Source: Paraspadella gotoi | Lineage: Eukaryota; Chaetognatha | Assembly (NCBI GenBank): GCA_051294375.1 | Contig: CM119270.1 | Location: forward strand, 15,040,046 to 15,104,045 | DNA length: 64,000 nucleotides | Direction: 5' to 3' | Program-made: the position numbers and the translations under genes | Notes under the pieces: generated by a model | Databases searched by the model: none | What the model saw: only the letters and a program-made list of their open reading frames with translations | Told to the model about the DNA's origin: nothing | In this document: positions 1 through 13,731 of the stretch, piece by piece | Numbering within the stretch: position 1 is the stretch's first letter | Layout: every line of letters starts with the position of its first letter

Positions 1-93
1 CGCGTTGTTTCCTCACGACGGCAAATTCACGGACAGTGACGCTGTTATCGGGCAGTTGGGAGATAAGAAGGTGGAGAGGAGGATAGAGATTGA

Positions 94-158
94 GAGAGAG
101 AGAGAGAGAGCAGAGAGATAAGAAGAAGAGAGAGGGAGAGAGAGAGAGATCTCTCTCT
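94..158. repeat. GA-rich microsatellite running into CT at a gap
   Basis: Imperfect (GA)n that flips to (CT)n just before an N run; the other side of the gap also starts with CT. The flip suggests that unrelated ends were joined inside a dinucleotide repeat. No coding signal. Confidence 0.85.
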
Positions 159-183
159 NNNNNNNNNNNNNNNNNNNNNNNNN
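159..183. other. Assembly gap (25 N)
   Basis: Run of 25 N between dinucleotide repeats. The same length recurs elsewhere in the window and looks like a fixed placeholder rather than a measured gap. Confidence 0.95.
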
Positions 184-321
184 CTCTCTCTCGCCCTGAC
201 GAAACAGACTTTTCATTACACGAATTTGATCAACAAAGAAGTAATTGGATTTCCATCAAAATGTCATTCCAAGACAATGATTTTATAATAAGACAACGTT
301 AAATCAGTAAAAATTAATTAA

Positions 322-839
<518 letters not shown>

Positions 840-1163
840 TTTGGAAACTAGTCAGCACCAGTTATTCCAAGCTGCCGAAATTGGTTGACGCTTGTCAGGC
901 GCTGATTAGCGACGGCACCGAGAGCAGCGCCTCTTGCGAGAAGGTCGTGAAGCGTCGAGGACCCAGAGATTGAAAGTGAATGAAAAGTGTGAACGATGGA
1001 GGAAAGAAGCGGTGAGTCAAGAAAGAAAAAAAAAATGGAGAGAGGAAAGAGAGGATAGAAAAATGACGGGACAAGAGACAAGGAATGAGATTGGAAGCGA
1101 ATGAAAAGGAAAGGGGGAAAAAAAAATATCGTCCCGACGGAAAAGGAAAAAGAAAATTGGAAA

Positions 1164-1271
1164 GTCGACGGAAATATGAGTAAATAATGTTGCGTCGATG
1201 GTTTATGGCTGGAATGATGGGGGAGGCAAGGACGATGGGGGAAGGTGGCGGTTAGTGCTGGCCGGGGGTGG
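1164..1271. repeat. Direct repeat, copy 1 (with 2536-2643)
   Basis: Starts GTCGACGGAAATATGAGTAA, includes GGTTTATGG and GGAATGATGGGGGAGGCAAG, and ends GGCCGGGGGTGG. It is almost identical to the copy 1.37 kb downstream apart from small indels. Weaker similarity continues past the end into the TTTAT-CG-GAAAAGAAA stretch. Confidence 0.85.
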
Positions 1272-2399
1272 TAGCCTTGACGGGGTAGTGGCGTACATAT
1301 ATAACGGTGTTGCGGTAGTAGTTTATCGAGAAAAGAAAAAGGAAAAGGAAAGGAGAAATTGGCAGATGAATGGTCAAAGTGTCGAAGAGCAAAGAGAGAG
1401 GTTGCGCCGACTAATTATAAAGGTGAAGGCGAGAGCAGCGCCGAGTCAACGGAAGAGAGAGAGAAGTCGTTAGGAAGGAAAGAGCTCGCGAAAAAAAAAA
1501 ATAAATAGGAAAAATACTAAAAGATAATAAATGAGGAAGGTTGGAAAAACGTCGTGGCTTTTGCCAAAGGAAACTAAATAATATCAAATAATGCGAACAA
1601 AAGATAAAGCAATTTGAACGTTACTTCGTGGATTTATTCGATTCTTTGCAACAGAAAAAAACAAATTAAGCTTTACAGATTGATTAGGCATACTAAAAAA
1701 AAAAACAGATTCGTTTACCTATTCAAAAAAGAAAAGCGATCAATTAGACTGAGAAGTCCAAAGAGTGTAAAGGAAAAACAGTCTATATAGAAAGAGTTAA
1801 AAAGGCAAACAAACTAGTGAGGTCGCTCGGTCCGACTGGAGAGAGAGAAAAGCACTTTGAAGAGGAAGAAAAAGAAAAGAAAAAGAAAAGAAGAGAAGAA
1901 AGAAAGAAAGAAAAAAACAGAAGAGAGGTTCCGACCTCCAATCGACTTCCGACTTTTTTTTTCTCCTTCACCTCTGAGAGACGAACGTCACGGATGACGA
2001 CAACAACGACGACGACAACAACGACAACGTTAATGGCGACCAGGGAATCTCAGACGACTATTCGACTCGAGGACTGAAAAATACGACAAAGACGAGGACA
2101 CAGACGACGACAAAGACCATGTATGATGTCAAAAGACTAACGATGATAATTCGAGCGAATATTATCTTAAGACCAATCGACAACACACATCTACTACAAT
2201 AATAACAATAATAACCAAACATCAATACTAACAACGGTAACTCATCCACAACAATAAAGTCCAACGACAAGACGACGACGACAACGACGTGGGTTAAGTC
2301 ACTGATAATGATTATCATAATCTCTCGATGACTCCTCATTTGGATAAACCATTTTTGGTGTCGCGAGGACAACGCGCGGAGACGCCGTCTGAATAGACG

Positions 2400-2535
2400 G
2401 CGGGCGTACTGGCGCTGGTGCTGGTGGCGGTGCTGGCGGCGGTGCTGGCGGCGGTGCTGGGCGGTACTGGTGGCGTTTAGGTGCGCCGTCGCTGATGGGG
2501 GTGCTGATGGAGTGCTGGCGGCGGTGCTGGCGGCG
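2400..2535. repeat. GCTGGCGGC-type minisatellite
   Basis: Short degenerate 9-12 bp units (GGTGCTGGCGGC and variants) repeated about ten times. A GC-rich island in AT-rich surroundings, lying against the second copy of the direct repeat. Confidence 0.75.
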
Positions 2536-2643
2536 GTCGACGGAAATATGAGTAATAAGTTGCGTCGATGGTTTATGGTTGGAATGATGGGGGAGGCAAG
2601 GACGATGGGGAAGGTGGGCGGGGGAGTGCTGGCCGGGGGTGGG
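2536..2643. repeat. Direct repeat, copy 2 (with 1164-1271)
   Basis: Second copy of the ~108-bp repeat, same orientation. It has GGTTTATGGTT where copy 1 has GGTTTATGGCT, plus a few one-base length differences. Confidence 0.85.
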
Positions 2644-3019
2644 TTAGAGGCGATGTTTTCTGCTGCATTTAGTCGAGGCATTTATTCGTCGAAAAGAAAG
2701 ACTGAGTGGGAAGACTTTGGGTGATGGGATATTTTGGTGACGGGGAAATTGGGAGATGATTCTGAAGATAACGATTGTGGTTCGTGAAAAGTTTCAGTGG
2801 TGAAATTTTTGATTGGTGGACATTTTAAAGGAAGTGAAAAATTAACGCGTGAGATACTTGGCAAAAGTTAAGTGGGCGAGATCTTAAGTCAGCAGCCATT
2901 GACATTGTTGCTTTTCTTCTTTTTTTTATATAAAAATATAATATATTGCTACTGTATAATTTTATATATTTCTACCATTTTGTTTGTGTGTCGGTTTACC
3001 GTATCTGTCAGTCGGCATT

Positions 3020-3747
<728 letters not shown>

Positions 3748-3945
3748 TGAAATGAGAAGAGAAGAGAAGAGAAGAGAAGAGAAGAGAAGAGAAGAGAAGA
3801 GAAGAGAAGAGAAGAGAAGAGAAGAGAAGAGAAGAAAATGGAGAAGAGAAGAGAAGAGAAGAGAAGAGAAGAAAAACGAGAAGAGAAGAAGAGAAGAGAA
3901 GAGAAGAGAAGAAGAAAGAGAAGAGAAGAGAAGAGAACTCAAAGC
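3748..3945. repeat. (GAAGA)n pentanucleotide array
   Basis: About 200 bp of the pentamer with a few phase breaks (GAAGAAAATGG, GAAAAACG). All-purine on the + strand. Confidence 0.95.
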
Positions 3946-4110
3946 AGAAATTAAACATTTTTGAATCAGGACAAAGAAACCATCTGATATCTGACTTTGT
4001 CAGAATGAATCCGCTTGCTATTTTTTTGCTTGCTCTTTTTTTTGCTTGGTTGAAGTGCGAAAAAATTATTTTGAGTCTCAAATTGAGACCGTCAAAAACC
4101 CGAAATTTTA

Positions 4111-4111
4111 C

Positions 4112-4203
<92 letters not shown>

Positions 4204-4378
4204 TTTCTCTCATTCGTTAACCTCTTTCAACCGAAAAACGAGCGGATTTTTCCGACTGGAAGAAGAATTTTTGCAAAAACGAGTTCCATTTCTCTTTTCT
4301 TTTCTTTTCTTTTCTTTTCTTTTCTTTTCTTTTCTTTTCTTTTCTTTTCTTTTCTTTTCTTTACTTTACTTTACTTTG
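4111..4378. repeat. CTTT, TTTTC and TTTAC arrays in series
   Basis: (CTTT)n at 4,111-4,204, a short unique spacer, then (TTTTC)n at about 4,291-4,362 passing into (TTTAC)4. With the upstream GAAGA array this gives a purine block followed by a pyrimidine block. Confidence 0.92.
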
Positions 4379-4621
4379 CATTTTCTGTTGTTTCCTTTTT
4401 CTTTTTTCCTATTTCTTATTTTTTATTATATTTTAGTATTGAGCAATTCGTAGTCGGACTTACAAGTGCATATTTATTTTTTAGACGGATCTGCTCATCA
4501 GCAGATCCCGACTCTATCATTCACTTTGTCGGTCCGTCGGTCCGCCCCCTCAATCTTGTCAGGCATTAACTTAAATCACGTCAGAACATCAAATTATGAT
4601 AAATTATGCACAAAAAATGAT

Positions 4622-4714
4622 GTTCGTTCGTTCATTCGTTCGTTCGTTCGTTCGTTCGTTCGTTCGTTCGTTCGTTCGTTCGTTCGTTCGTTCGTTCGTT
4701 CGTTCGTTTGTTCG
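4622..4714. repeat. (CGTT)n tetranucleotide array
   Basis: About 23 copies of GTTC/CGTT, unusual in keeping a CpG in every unit. It ends in CGTACGTCC variants. Confidence 0.95.
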
Positions 4715-5112
4715 TACGTCCGTACGTCCCTTTTTAGCATTAAACCCCAATTACTCGTGATTGGATGGTTGGATTAAAAAAAAATTTTGTGTGTAGGTAG
4801 GAAAGAGTGTGATTGAGCGGGATATAAAATGGAATCGTGCTAGTGGAATGGAAAAAACAAAAGTCATATTTACTTGGTAAGAAGTGAAATATGTTTTTCA
4901 ACTGTTAATTATTTTTATCTCTCTTCTAACTTTTAAAGTGATATTTTTGCGTATTATTTTTTTTCCCCTGTCATATTTTTTAAATTATTGTTCTTTCTGA
5001 ATCATTTTATAATTTTCCCTTTGACGCGACGAATTATATTAATTGATTTATCATCATACGAGTAAAGTGGAAACGATACGGCCAAGTTATGGATATTGGA
5101 TGAATCAAGACA

Positions 5113-5159
<47 letters not shown>

Positions 5160-5720
5160 TGTGCTTTTGTCAGTTCAACAATAGGATGCAAATCCTCCGA
5201 TGACGACGATGACGACGATGACGATGAAGATGACGATGACAACGAAGACGTCGACGAAGTCAGGCGATAAAGTTGCGTTTAATATCTTTAAAAAAATCAT
5301 TAAACATTGAAACGTCTCACGTGAGAAAAAAAAAGGTTTTCTTCGAGCTAAAAATAATTCTTGGTGATTAATCCCACAAGGAAAATCACAAAAAGACAAG
5401 AATTAACCGAATCAAAAACACGACATAAAAAAATGATCAACAAACATTTTGCAATCGAGATGCAGTCAACGAGTCAGCGATGCTTTTAAGTTTTTGTTTT
5501 TTCTATTTGGGATATCATATCTCCAGTGAAACTTGTCATGTATGATATATTATATCTCGCGTTTCTCACGTTTCCAGATTCGATTGGTGAAGGTGCGACA
5601 TGTCACTCGCCTTCTCGATTCTATCTCTGCCATTTCGCCTGACCTTCCAAGTTGCCAAATCACTGGTTCAAAAATCACGGAGCCAAGGACTTCGAGCTTC
5701 GCATGATTAATCTCCTTTCT
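4715..5720. other. Intergenic with short GA and GAC tracts
   Basis: (GA)n at 5,119-5,157 and a GAC/GAT triplet tract at 5,198-5,265. Otherwise AT-rich with no recognisable gene; an acidic Asp/Glu frame comes only from the triplet tract. Confidence 0.6.
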
Positions 5721-5745
5721 NNNNNNNNNNNNNNNNNNNNNNNNN
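5721..5745. other. Assembly gap (25 N)
   Basis: 25 N followed by a degenerate CT repeat. Confidence 0.95.
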
Positions 5746-5746
5746 G

Positions 5747-5779
<33 letters not shown>

Positions 5780-6330
5780 ATCTCTCCTCTCTCCTCTCTT
5801 CTTCTCTCTTCTTCTCTTCTCTCTTCTCTCTCCTCCTCTCTCTCTTTTTTTTGGCTATTTTCTTCACATGTTTCTATTCTGAGCCCAAAAATTTTTACTC
5901 TCCCTTTTCTGACATCAATCTTTGTATCGTGTTATCCGTAACCAACTTTTTCCTCTTGACACATCCTTCTTCCTCTATCTCTTCCTCTCACTCCCCTTCC
6001 TCAACTACCTCCTGTCTCTTCTCTCTCTCTCATCATCTTCTCTCGGCTCTCTATACTACTCTATCTCTCTCTCTCCTCTCTCTCATCTCTCGTCTCTCTC
6101 TCGTCTTCTCCTCTCCAAGTTTGTATTTTTAAGGTTATGGGCAATTCTTCTTTGGGGAAAGCGCGCTGGCAAAACTAAGAAATATGCAAGTGTGGTGTGG
6201 TGAGTAGAAATATGAGGAGAAGAGAGAGAAGAGAGAGAGAGGAGAGAGAGAGAGAGTTGAGAGAGAGTAGAGGAAGAAGAGAGAGAAGGAGAGGAGGAGG
6301 AGAGAGAGAAGAGATGAGAGAGAGATGAGA
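5746..6330. repeat. CT-rich block followed by GA-rich block
   Basis: Degenerate (CT)n at 5,746-5,850 and about 6,000-6,115, then degenerate (GA)n at about 6,210-6,330. The two arms are inverted relative to each other and could form a long imperfect hairpin. Confidence 0.85.
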
Positions 6331-7204
6331 GGGTTTGATGCGCTTGGCAGAGTGAGAATTTTATGGTTGTATTGGTTGAGAGAAGAGAGGAGGGAGAGAG
6401 AAGGTAGAAGCCATTTGAAACGCCACTGTTCTTACTTTTACTTCATGATGTGCCTCGTTAAACTCACCTTCTTGATTGAAAACACGGCGCAGACAACAAA
6501 TATTTCCAAGACGCCATTTTTTTTTTTTACGCCTGCTGTGGTTATTTTGGGCCGAGAGACCTGAAGTTTCCTCCATTTTTTATTTCCGCTTTTAAACTTT
6601 GTTCTTTTATCCCAATTTACATAATTATTATTTATTAGTATATCATTATTATTATTATAATTATTTTAACCTCTCCCAATTGGGGGCAATACTCTCCTTT
6701 CCCTTTCTGCTTCCTTGCCCCTACATTTCACAACCAATTTCTTCTTTCCTTTTTTATTTTTTTTTCCTCCTCCACTCCTCCTCCTCCTCTCCTTCTCCAC
6801 CTCCTCCTCCTCCTCCTCCCCTCCCCTGCACTCTCTCTCTCTCGACTCTAAAGCAAGAATGATAAGTTCTTTCCTCCCCGACCTTCACTTCCGTCTCTCG
6901 ACTACATTAATAATAACATTAATAACATTTTATTTTTCCCTCTTTTTTTCCTCCTTTTTTCTCTCTTTCTTCCCCGCGCTCAAGAAGCGGCAGTGACGAG
7001 AAGGCGCGCCCGAGGGTAGAGGAAATGGCGGCTTAAAAAAAAAAAAAAAAAAAAATCCGCTTAATCTTCTAACCTCTTCGCACCTAACTCGTCCTACCCC
7101 TCCCCTGCACCGTAATCGGCCGCCCTGCACCCGTAATCGGCCGTCGTTCGCATCTCCTCCGATAAATATAGCACATGTTCCCTGCCCTGGCATTGGTAAT
7201 CGCC
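6331..7204. other. Non-coding, polypyrimidine-rich
   Basis: Contains a CTCCTC tract at about 6,770-6,825 and an A-run at about 7,036-7,056. No gene recognised. Confidence 0.55.
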
Positions 7205-7499
7205 AATTGGTCGCACCCAGAGCTCATTCCCCGTTCCTTTATACATTGTTCGCACGCGGACGGCATCTGTTCGCATTGTTTGGCACATGCTGTAGATTTT
7301 TTTAAACTCCTTTTTCTTTTCGTCCCCCTTTAGCGCCAACCCTTAGCGTCGATACGTTTAATTCTGGAGTAAAATTACGCTGTAGTAACGTGCAGTCTCT
7401 GCACGTGGCATTATTATTGTACCGATGCTGCTAAAAGCACGATACCGTGGACGCTAAATACGGATATATTAGAATAAAAATGTCGTGATTGCCGTAGAA

Positions 7500-7893
7500 G
7501 CTGTCTCGATAATTTTTTTACAATATGGTCTTCTCCTCGGGGTCGGGAACGATTTTGCAAAATTTATGAGTTGACTCAATGTTTGTGATATGTGATGGAT
7601 AAAATTTGTGGCGCGTTGAGAATAGCGAACGAAAATCCGGTTAACCTTAATCCTTATACCGTATATTAATTTCGATATTTTCGTTATTTTATTACTACAA
7701 GTAATAGTGTGCCGAACGGACTGTTTGCCAATCTTTTGTTTTGTCCTGTCAGTCAGTAGACAGTAGGGAGATTTTTGGGTGGGAGGGGAATAAGATACAG
7801 AGAACTATTAAAATAAGAAAACATCAAAAAACTTTTTTTGAAAAAGTAATGGGAATACCGAATACGAGGCAAAAACATTCTGTCAATTTGAAA
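7500..7893. repeat. Nested local duplication inside copy 1, unit a
   Basis: Runs from the CTCGATAATTTTTT motif to TCTGTCAATTTGAAA and is repeated at once as unit b (7,898-8,245). The corresponding place in the second large copy (about 11,590-11,975) has a single unit. Unit a carries more indels than unit b. Confidence 0.85.
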
Positions 7894-7897
7894 GCTG

Positions 7898-8245
7898 ATT
7901 CTCGATAATTTTTTTAACTATGGATCTTCCCTTCGGGAGTCGGGAGCGGATTTATGCATTGGTTGATAAAATTTGGCGCGTTGAGAATAGCGACGAAAAT
8001 CGTTAACCTTAATCCTTATACCGTAATATTAATTATCGATATTTATCGTTATTTATTACTACAAAAGTAATAGTGGCGAACGGACTGTTTGCCATCTTTT
8101 AGTCTTTTTCCTTGAGTCATAGTAAGACGAGGGAGAAATTTTTTTGGGGGGGAAAAGATACAGAACTATTAAAAATAAGAAAACAAAAAAACTTTTTTGA
8201 AAAAAGATGGGAATTACGAGGCAAAAACATCTGTCAATTTGAAAA
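7898..8245. repeat. Nested local duplication inside copy 1, unit b
   Basis: Second unit, closer to the downstream single-copy version, sharing TTAACCTTAATCCTTATACC and GGCGAACGGACTGTTTGCCA. It joins unit a directly, with no N run. Confidence 0.85.
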
Positions 8246-10030
8246 AAAAAATAATAAAAACACGTATAAACTAAGTAGTATCCAATATTGTTTAATTTGC
8301 GGTTCTCGTAGCTGAATTATATTTATGCTGGAAATAAAACTGGGAGCAGTTTGGATTTTTATTTTTATCCAGGCCTCCTACTCTACAATTGTTTTCTAAG
8401 AGTAATATATTCCATTTCTCTCTCTCTCTCCTCTTCTTCTCTCTCTCTCCTCTCTCTCCGTCTCTCTCTCTCTCCTCTCTCTCTCCTTCTCTCCTCTCTC
8501 TCTCCTCTCTCTCAACCCCGTTTGATTTCCTCCGCCCATGACCTGTCCTTGCCGACGTTCGCTGCGATTTCTCTTTACCTACCCGCTCCTCCTCGTCTCT
8601 CTCTCTCTCTCCTCTCTCTCTCCTCTCTTCTCTCTCTCTCTCTCTCCTTCTCCATCCTCTAGTAAAACCATCACGTTATCCCTAAGGTGACAGCCGAATA
8701 CAATTCATTTTTAACTCTCCCCTCCATCCTCTCGCCCCATTTCCCCCCGTCCCTCTCCAACGCAAAGTCGTATTTAATACCAAACCGCTTTGGTTCCGTT
8801 ATCGCCAAAAAAAAATCCGCTCTTCTCCATCCTTTCTGTTTTTTTATTCTCGCTTCCTTCACCTTTCTTTCTTTTTTTTTTCTTTTTCCTTTCATCCTTT
8901 AATCCCTGTCTTCATATTGTTCCTTTTAGTTAATTTTTTTTTTCAATTATTCCTGTTCTTTTTCTCACTTAAAATGTTTATTTCGATGATTCTCTTCTGT
9001 TTTTAATCCCACTAAAGTTCTCACTCTCAGTTCTTATCAATTCTTTGTAACGCTTGTCTACTTTTCCACTATTATCCTTTCGTTTCATCGCCCCCAGTCC
9101 TACCACGTTATCGCCTGCCCTCTTTTTTTATCATTCTATCTCCCCGGGAGAATAGGCAATCTGGCTTTACTACCACTCCTCTCTTTTTATACCTTCCTAT
9201 TCTCTTCCTCTTTTAACACCCAATTTTAGCCACGTCGCTGTCGTCGCTCATGCGGCGTTGCTTCTTTTATTTTGACGTTTTTTTTTGTTGTTTCGTAAAA
9301 AATTCTCAATCACTAAATGGTCCACCCTCCTCGTCTTAAGATACTACCCTCGACGCGAGAGTTTTTAAACGGTATGAAATGACATTCACTACGTGCGACA
9401 TACATAACACAACCATACAATTACTACGTCAGCGTTTATTTGCCGTCAAACGAAGTTGCATGTTCACTGTCATGTTTCCGTCTGTTCACATCACTTTTTT
9501 TTCTATTTCAGATTCTCACTCACTTTTAAAAAAAATCCACCAAAAAAAAACTCACCCTTTCTAACTCACCCTTCCTAAAACATCGCTCTAATAAGATTCT
9601 TCGTAGTTCGCACGCCTTTAATGTAGTTTGATATCACTTTAGCCGCTCACCCGTACTACTAATAAATAAACGCACGGTTCCCCCCAAAATACAACCACAA
9701 CAACAACAGCGACGACAGGGAATAACGATCGTCCATCCAAAATCGCGCGAAAAGAGAAACCAAAAGCGAATCCACTTCCTGTTCTTGCGCGGGCTGCGCT
9801 GAATTTCTAGAGAGGGAGAGAGAGCTGAGAGGATAGAGAAAGAGAGAAACAGGACGCGCGACAGAAGGAACGTCAACAAAGGTTGAAAAAGTGCAGCAGT
9901 GGGAGTGAGTGATAAGCGCGACTAAGAAACGGAGCGTTGCAGAGAAATGCAGAAAGAGAGCAGAGAGAGAAAAGGCAAAGAGAAAGAGAGAGAGAGAGAG
10001 AGAGAGATGAGAGAGAACGAGAAGAGAGAA

Positions 10031-10072
<42 letters not shown>

Positions 10073-10255
10073 ATGAGAGAGAGAGATCACGCTTTAAACG
10101 AGACAAGATGAGTGAAATATGAATTTTGGACGCTAAGCGCTGAAACTAGAAAAAAAATCCTCGAAGCGAACGAAAAGAAAAAAAACCAAAGACGAATTCC
10201 GTCCCAAAGAAACAAAGACGAATTCGTCGCCACTGACGTCCAAGAAACGAAAACT

Positions 10256-10430
10256 TAAGATATATATATAAAAACTGCATTTTGCTGACGACGGATGATT
10301 ATGGAGGCCCAGATATGAAGGCGACGAAAAAATGAGGGCGACAACCTCCGATTTAAAATTCTAAAGCTCGTCTGCCCAGACATCTTACGACGAAATCGTC
10401 GCTGCCTTTTCGACTTACGACGAAATCGTT
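10256..10430. promoter_or_regulatory. TATA-like motif and twin GACGA-AA-TCGTC palindromes (copy 1)
   Basis: TATATATATAAAAACTGCA is followed ~120 bp later by two copies of TTACGACGAAATCGT whose starts are 30 bp apart (10,385 and 10,415). The same arrangement is kept in the second block at 13,941-14,107, upstream of the receptor gene. Function is inferred from the motifs only. Confidence 0.25.
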
Positions 10431-11258
10431 CTCTCACGCCCGAACTCCACACCGAGAAGTCGCACGAATAGCGATAGGAGCAAAGGCGGCTGATAATGGC
10501 GGCCGGGTGGGCCCGGAAGCGCCGCCACCGTCCGACAACTGCGTCGGCGACGTGCGTCGAACCACGCTGGCGTCGGCCAGGCTTCCCGGCCAAGATCGGG
10601 GAATTCTGAGCGCCTAGCTATGGTTTAGGACTATAGAATTTGAGAATAGCGGAACGAACGTTTCTAGGAACGAGGAAAGATTGCTGCGTGTGTTCAGACT
10701 TCTTCGGCACAACGAACACCACTAATGCCTATCATGTTATACTCATCAGCGAACAAGCAAGGGAGTACGTGAGGAGAGGAAAGCAAGGAAGGCGTAGAGC
10801 CGTCATAGGGTATAGAGGAACAAGGATAAAGATGGAAAAGATAGACTTTGTGCGGAATGCGTATATCGCCTACACATAGCGAGAAGACGACGCCCGACCG
10901 TGAAAGAGAAAACAAAGGCAAAAAGAAGAGGAAAGAAGGAAAATGTAGCGAAGGATGATTTGGAGCCGAAAAAAATGACAGAAAGTGTTTAGATTAGAGA
11001 AAGAAAGAATGCAAGTTGCAACGAAGGCCGAGCAGAAGAAGGAAGGTAGAAAGGCAGGAGCCGAAAAATGAGACGAAAGGCGAGCAGCACACGGTGAATA
11101 GCCACAGGACAGACACCTTTTCGATCGATGGCACAACAGCGCTATCTTCCGAACCTTTGAAACTGCCATAGGCATTGGGATTCAAACTCTTTCTGGTGCC
11201 ACCGTCCTCCTCTAAACAACAGACCGACACGCTCAACAAAATCTGACTCTCTCTCTCT

Positions 11259-11283
11259 NNNNNNNNNNNNNNNNNNNNNNNNN
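11259..11283. other. Assembly gap (25 N) between duplicate blocks
   Basis: Homology to the upstream block begins at the first bases after this gap, which marks it as a contig join between redundant sequences. Confidence 0.95.
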
Positions 11284-12233
11284 CCCGAGCTCATCTCCCC
11301 GTCTCTCTTAACTTGTTCGCACGCCGAGCGGCATCTGTTCCGCATCTGTTTGCACCTGTATAGAGATTTTTTACAACTCCTTTCTTTTCGTCCCCTTTTA
11401 GCGCCAACCTTAGCGTTTCTTGAACGTTTAATTTCTGGTAAGTAAATTTAACCTGTAGGAGTAACGTGCCACAGTTTGTGGGCATTATTATCTGTAAAAC
11501 CGACTGCGCTAGCACGATTACGCTGGCACGCTAACATCAACGGGTCATTAATCTAGAATAACATGTCGTGGATGCCTCCGTTTTAGATTTAGAAGCTTGA
11601 TTCTCGATAATTTTTTAACTATGGGATCTTCCACCTCGGGAGTCGGCGAACGGAATTTATGCATTGCGTTGATAAAATTTGGCCGCGTGAGAATAGCGAC
11701 GAAAATCGTTAACCTTAATCCTTACTACCGTAATATTAATTATCGATATTCTATCGTCGTATTTATTACTACAAACAGTCATAGTGCGCGAACGGCACTG
11801 CCTTTGCCATCTTTTAGTCTTTTCCTTGAGTCTAGTAAAGACGAGGGAGGAAAGTTTTTCTTTGGGGGAAAGATACAGAACTAATTAAAAATAAGCAAAC
11901 AACCAAAACAAACGTCTTTTGAAAAAGCATCGGAAATTTACGAGGCGCAAAGAACATCTGTCAATTTAAAAAAAAAAATAATAAAATTACACGCGTATAA
12001 ACTACAGTAGTATCCAATATTTGCCTTTAATTTGCGCGTTCTCGTAGCTGACTTATATTTATTGCTGGAAATTAAAACTCGGTAGCAGTTTGGGATTTTC
12101 TATTTTGTTATCCACGGCTCTCCACTCTACAACTGTTTCTCAAGAGTAATTCTCTACTTCCATTTCTCTCTCTCTCTCTCTTCTTCTCTCTCTCCTCTCT
12201 CTCTCGTCTCTCTCTCTCTCCTGCTCTCTCTCT

Positions 12234-12264
<31 letters not shown>

Positions 12265-12335
12265 CGTTTGATTTCTCGCCCATGACTTGTCCTTTGCCTG
12301 ACGTTCGCTGGATGTTCTCTTTACCTACGTCACCC

Positions 12336-12384
<49 letters not shown>

Positions 12385-13690
12385 CTCATCTAAAACCATC
12401 ACGTTATCCCTAAGGTGACAGTCGAATACAATTCATTTTAACTCTCCCCTCCATCCTCTCGCCCCCATTTCCCCCCTCGTCCCTCTCCACGCAAAGTTCG
12501 TACTTTAATACCAAACCGCTTTGGTTTCCGTTATCGCCCAAAAAAAAATCCGCTCTTCTCCATCCTTCTGTTTTTTTATTATCTCGCTTCCTTCACCTTT
12601 CTTTCTTTTTTTTTTCTTTTTCCTTTCATCCTTTAATCCCTGTCTTCATATTGTTCCTTTTAGTTAATTTTTTTTTTCAATTATTCCTGTTCTTTTTCTC
12701 ACTTAAAAATGTTTTTTTCCGCATGATCTCTCTTCTGTTTTTAATCCCACTTAAAGTTCTCCACTCTCATTCTTATCATCTTTGAACGCTTTGTCTCACT
12801 TTTGTCCACCTTATCCTTTCGACTTTCATACGCCCCCTATCCTACCCACGTATATCGCCTTGCCCTCTTTTTTATCATTGCTATCTCCCCGGAGAATAGG
12901 CAATCTGGCTTTACTAGCCACTCCTGCTCTTTTTATCCTTCCGTATTCTCTTCCTCTTTTAACACCAATTTTAGCCGTCGCTGTCGTCGCTCATGCAGGC
13001 GTTTTGCTTCTTTTATTTCTGACGTTTTTTTTTGTTGTTTCGCTAAAAAAAATTCTCAATCTACTAAATGGTCCACCCTCCTCGTCATTTAAGATACTAC
13101 CCTCGACCACGAGAGTTTTTAAAACGGTATGAAATGATCACTACGTGCGTACATACAAACAACCATAATTACTACGTAGCGCTTATTTGCCGTCAAACGA
13201 AGTTGCATGTTCACTGATGTTCGCCTGTTCACGTTTTTTTTTCTATTTCAGATTCTCTCACTTTTAAAAAAATCCACCAAAAAAAAAAACTCACCCTTTC
13301 TAACTCACCCTTCCTAAAACATCGCTCTAATAAGATTCTTCGTAGTTCGCACGCTTTAATGTAGTTTGATATCACTTTAGCCGCTCACCCTACTACTAAT
13401 AATAAACGCACGGTTCCCCCCAAAATACAACCACAACAACAAACGACGACGACAGGAATAATCGCATTCCAAAATCGCGCGAAAAGAGAAACCAAAAGCG
13501 GCAATCCTACTTTTGCGCGTTGCGCTGATTTCTAGAGAGGGAGAGAGAGTGAGAGGATAGAGAAAAGAGAGAAAGGACGCGCCCGAGAAGGAACGTCAAC
13601 AAAGGGTGAAAAGTGCAGAGTGGGAGTGAGTGAAAGCGCGATGATAGAAAGGGCCGTGAGAGAAATTGCTAGAGAGAGAGAGAGAGAGAG

Positions 13691-13731
<41 letters not shown>

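Larger units (their letters stand above)
840..2870. other. Intergenic, purine-rich, no recognisable gene
   Basis: Purine-rich + strand (AGAAAG, GAAAAAG). The open frames here are low-complexity (KE, RE or SF runs) with no domain I recognise. It contains a pair of ~108-bp direct repeats and a GCTGGCGGC minisatellite, listed separately. ACA/ACG-rich triplet sequence lies at about 1,995-2,290. Confidence 0.6.
7205..11250. repeat. Large direct duplication, copy 1
   Basis: This block reappears at 11,284-14,640 in the same order: GAGCTCAT start, a TTCGCAC/CATCTGTT segment, a TCGATAATTTTTT segment, CT arrays, a CCATCACGTTATCCCTAAGG segment, a TTCGTAGTTCGCACGC segment, GA arrays, a TATATATATAAAA segment, and a final CTTTGAAAC segment. 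Copy 1 carries many one- to two-base indels relative to copy 2 and one extra internal repeat. No coding sequence recognised in either copy. Confidence 0.9.

Noticed and set aside
1164-2643. LTR retrotransposon
   Set aside because: The direct repeats are short (~108 bp) and no gag, protease, reverse transcriptase or integrase motifs lie between them.
2058-2681. 207-codon minus-strand open frame
   Set aside because: Covers the GCTGGCGGC minisatellite and ACG/ACA triplets; no recognisable domain, and the strand bias explains the openness.
4622-4714. CRISPR-like regular array
   Set aside because: The (CGTT)n and other arrays here are simple microsatellites without spacers, and the genome is eukaryotic.
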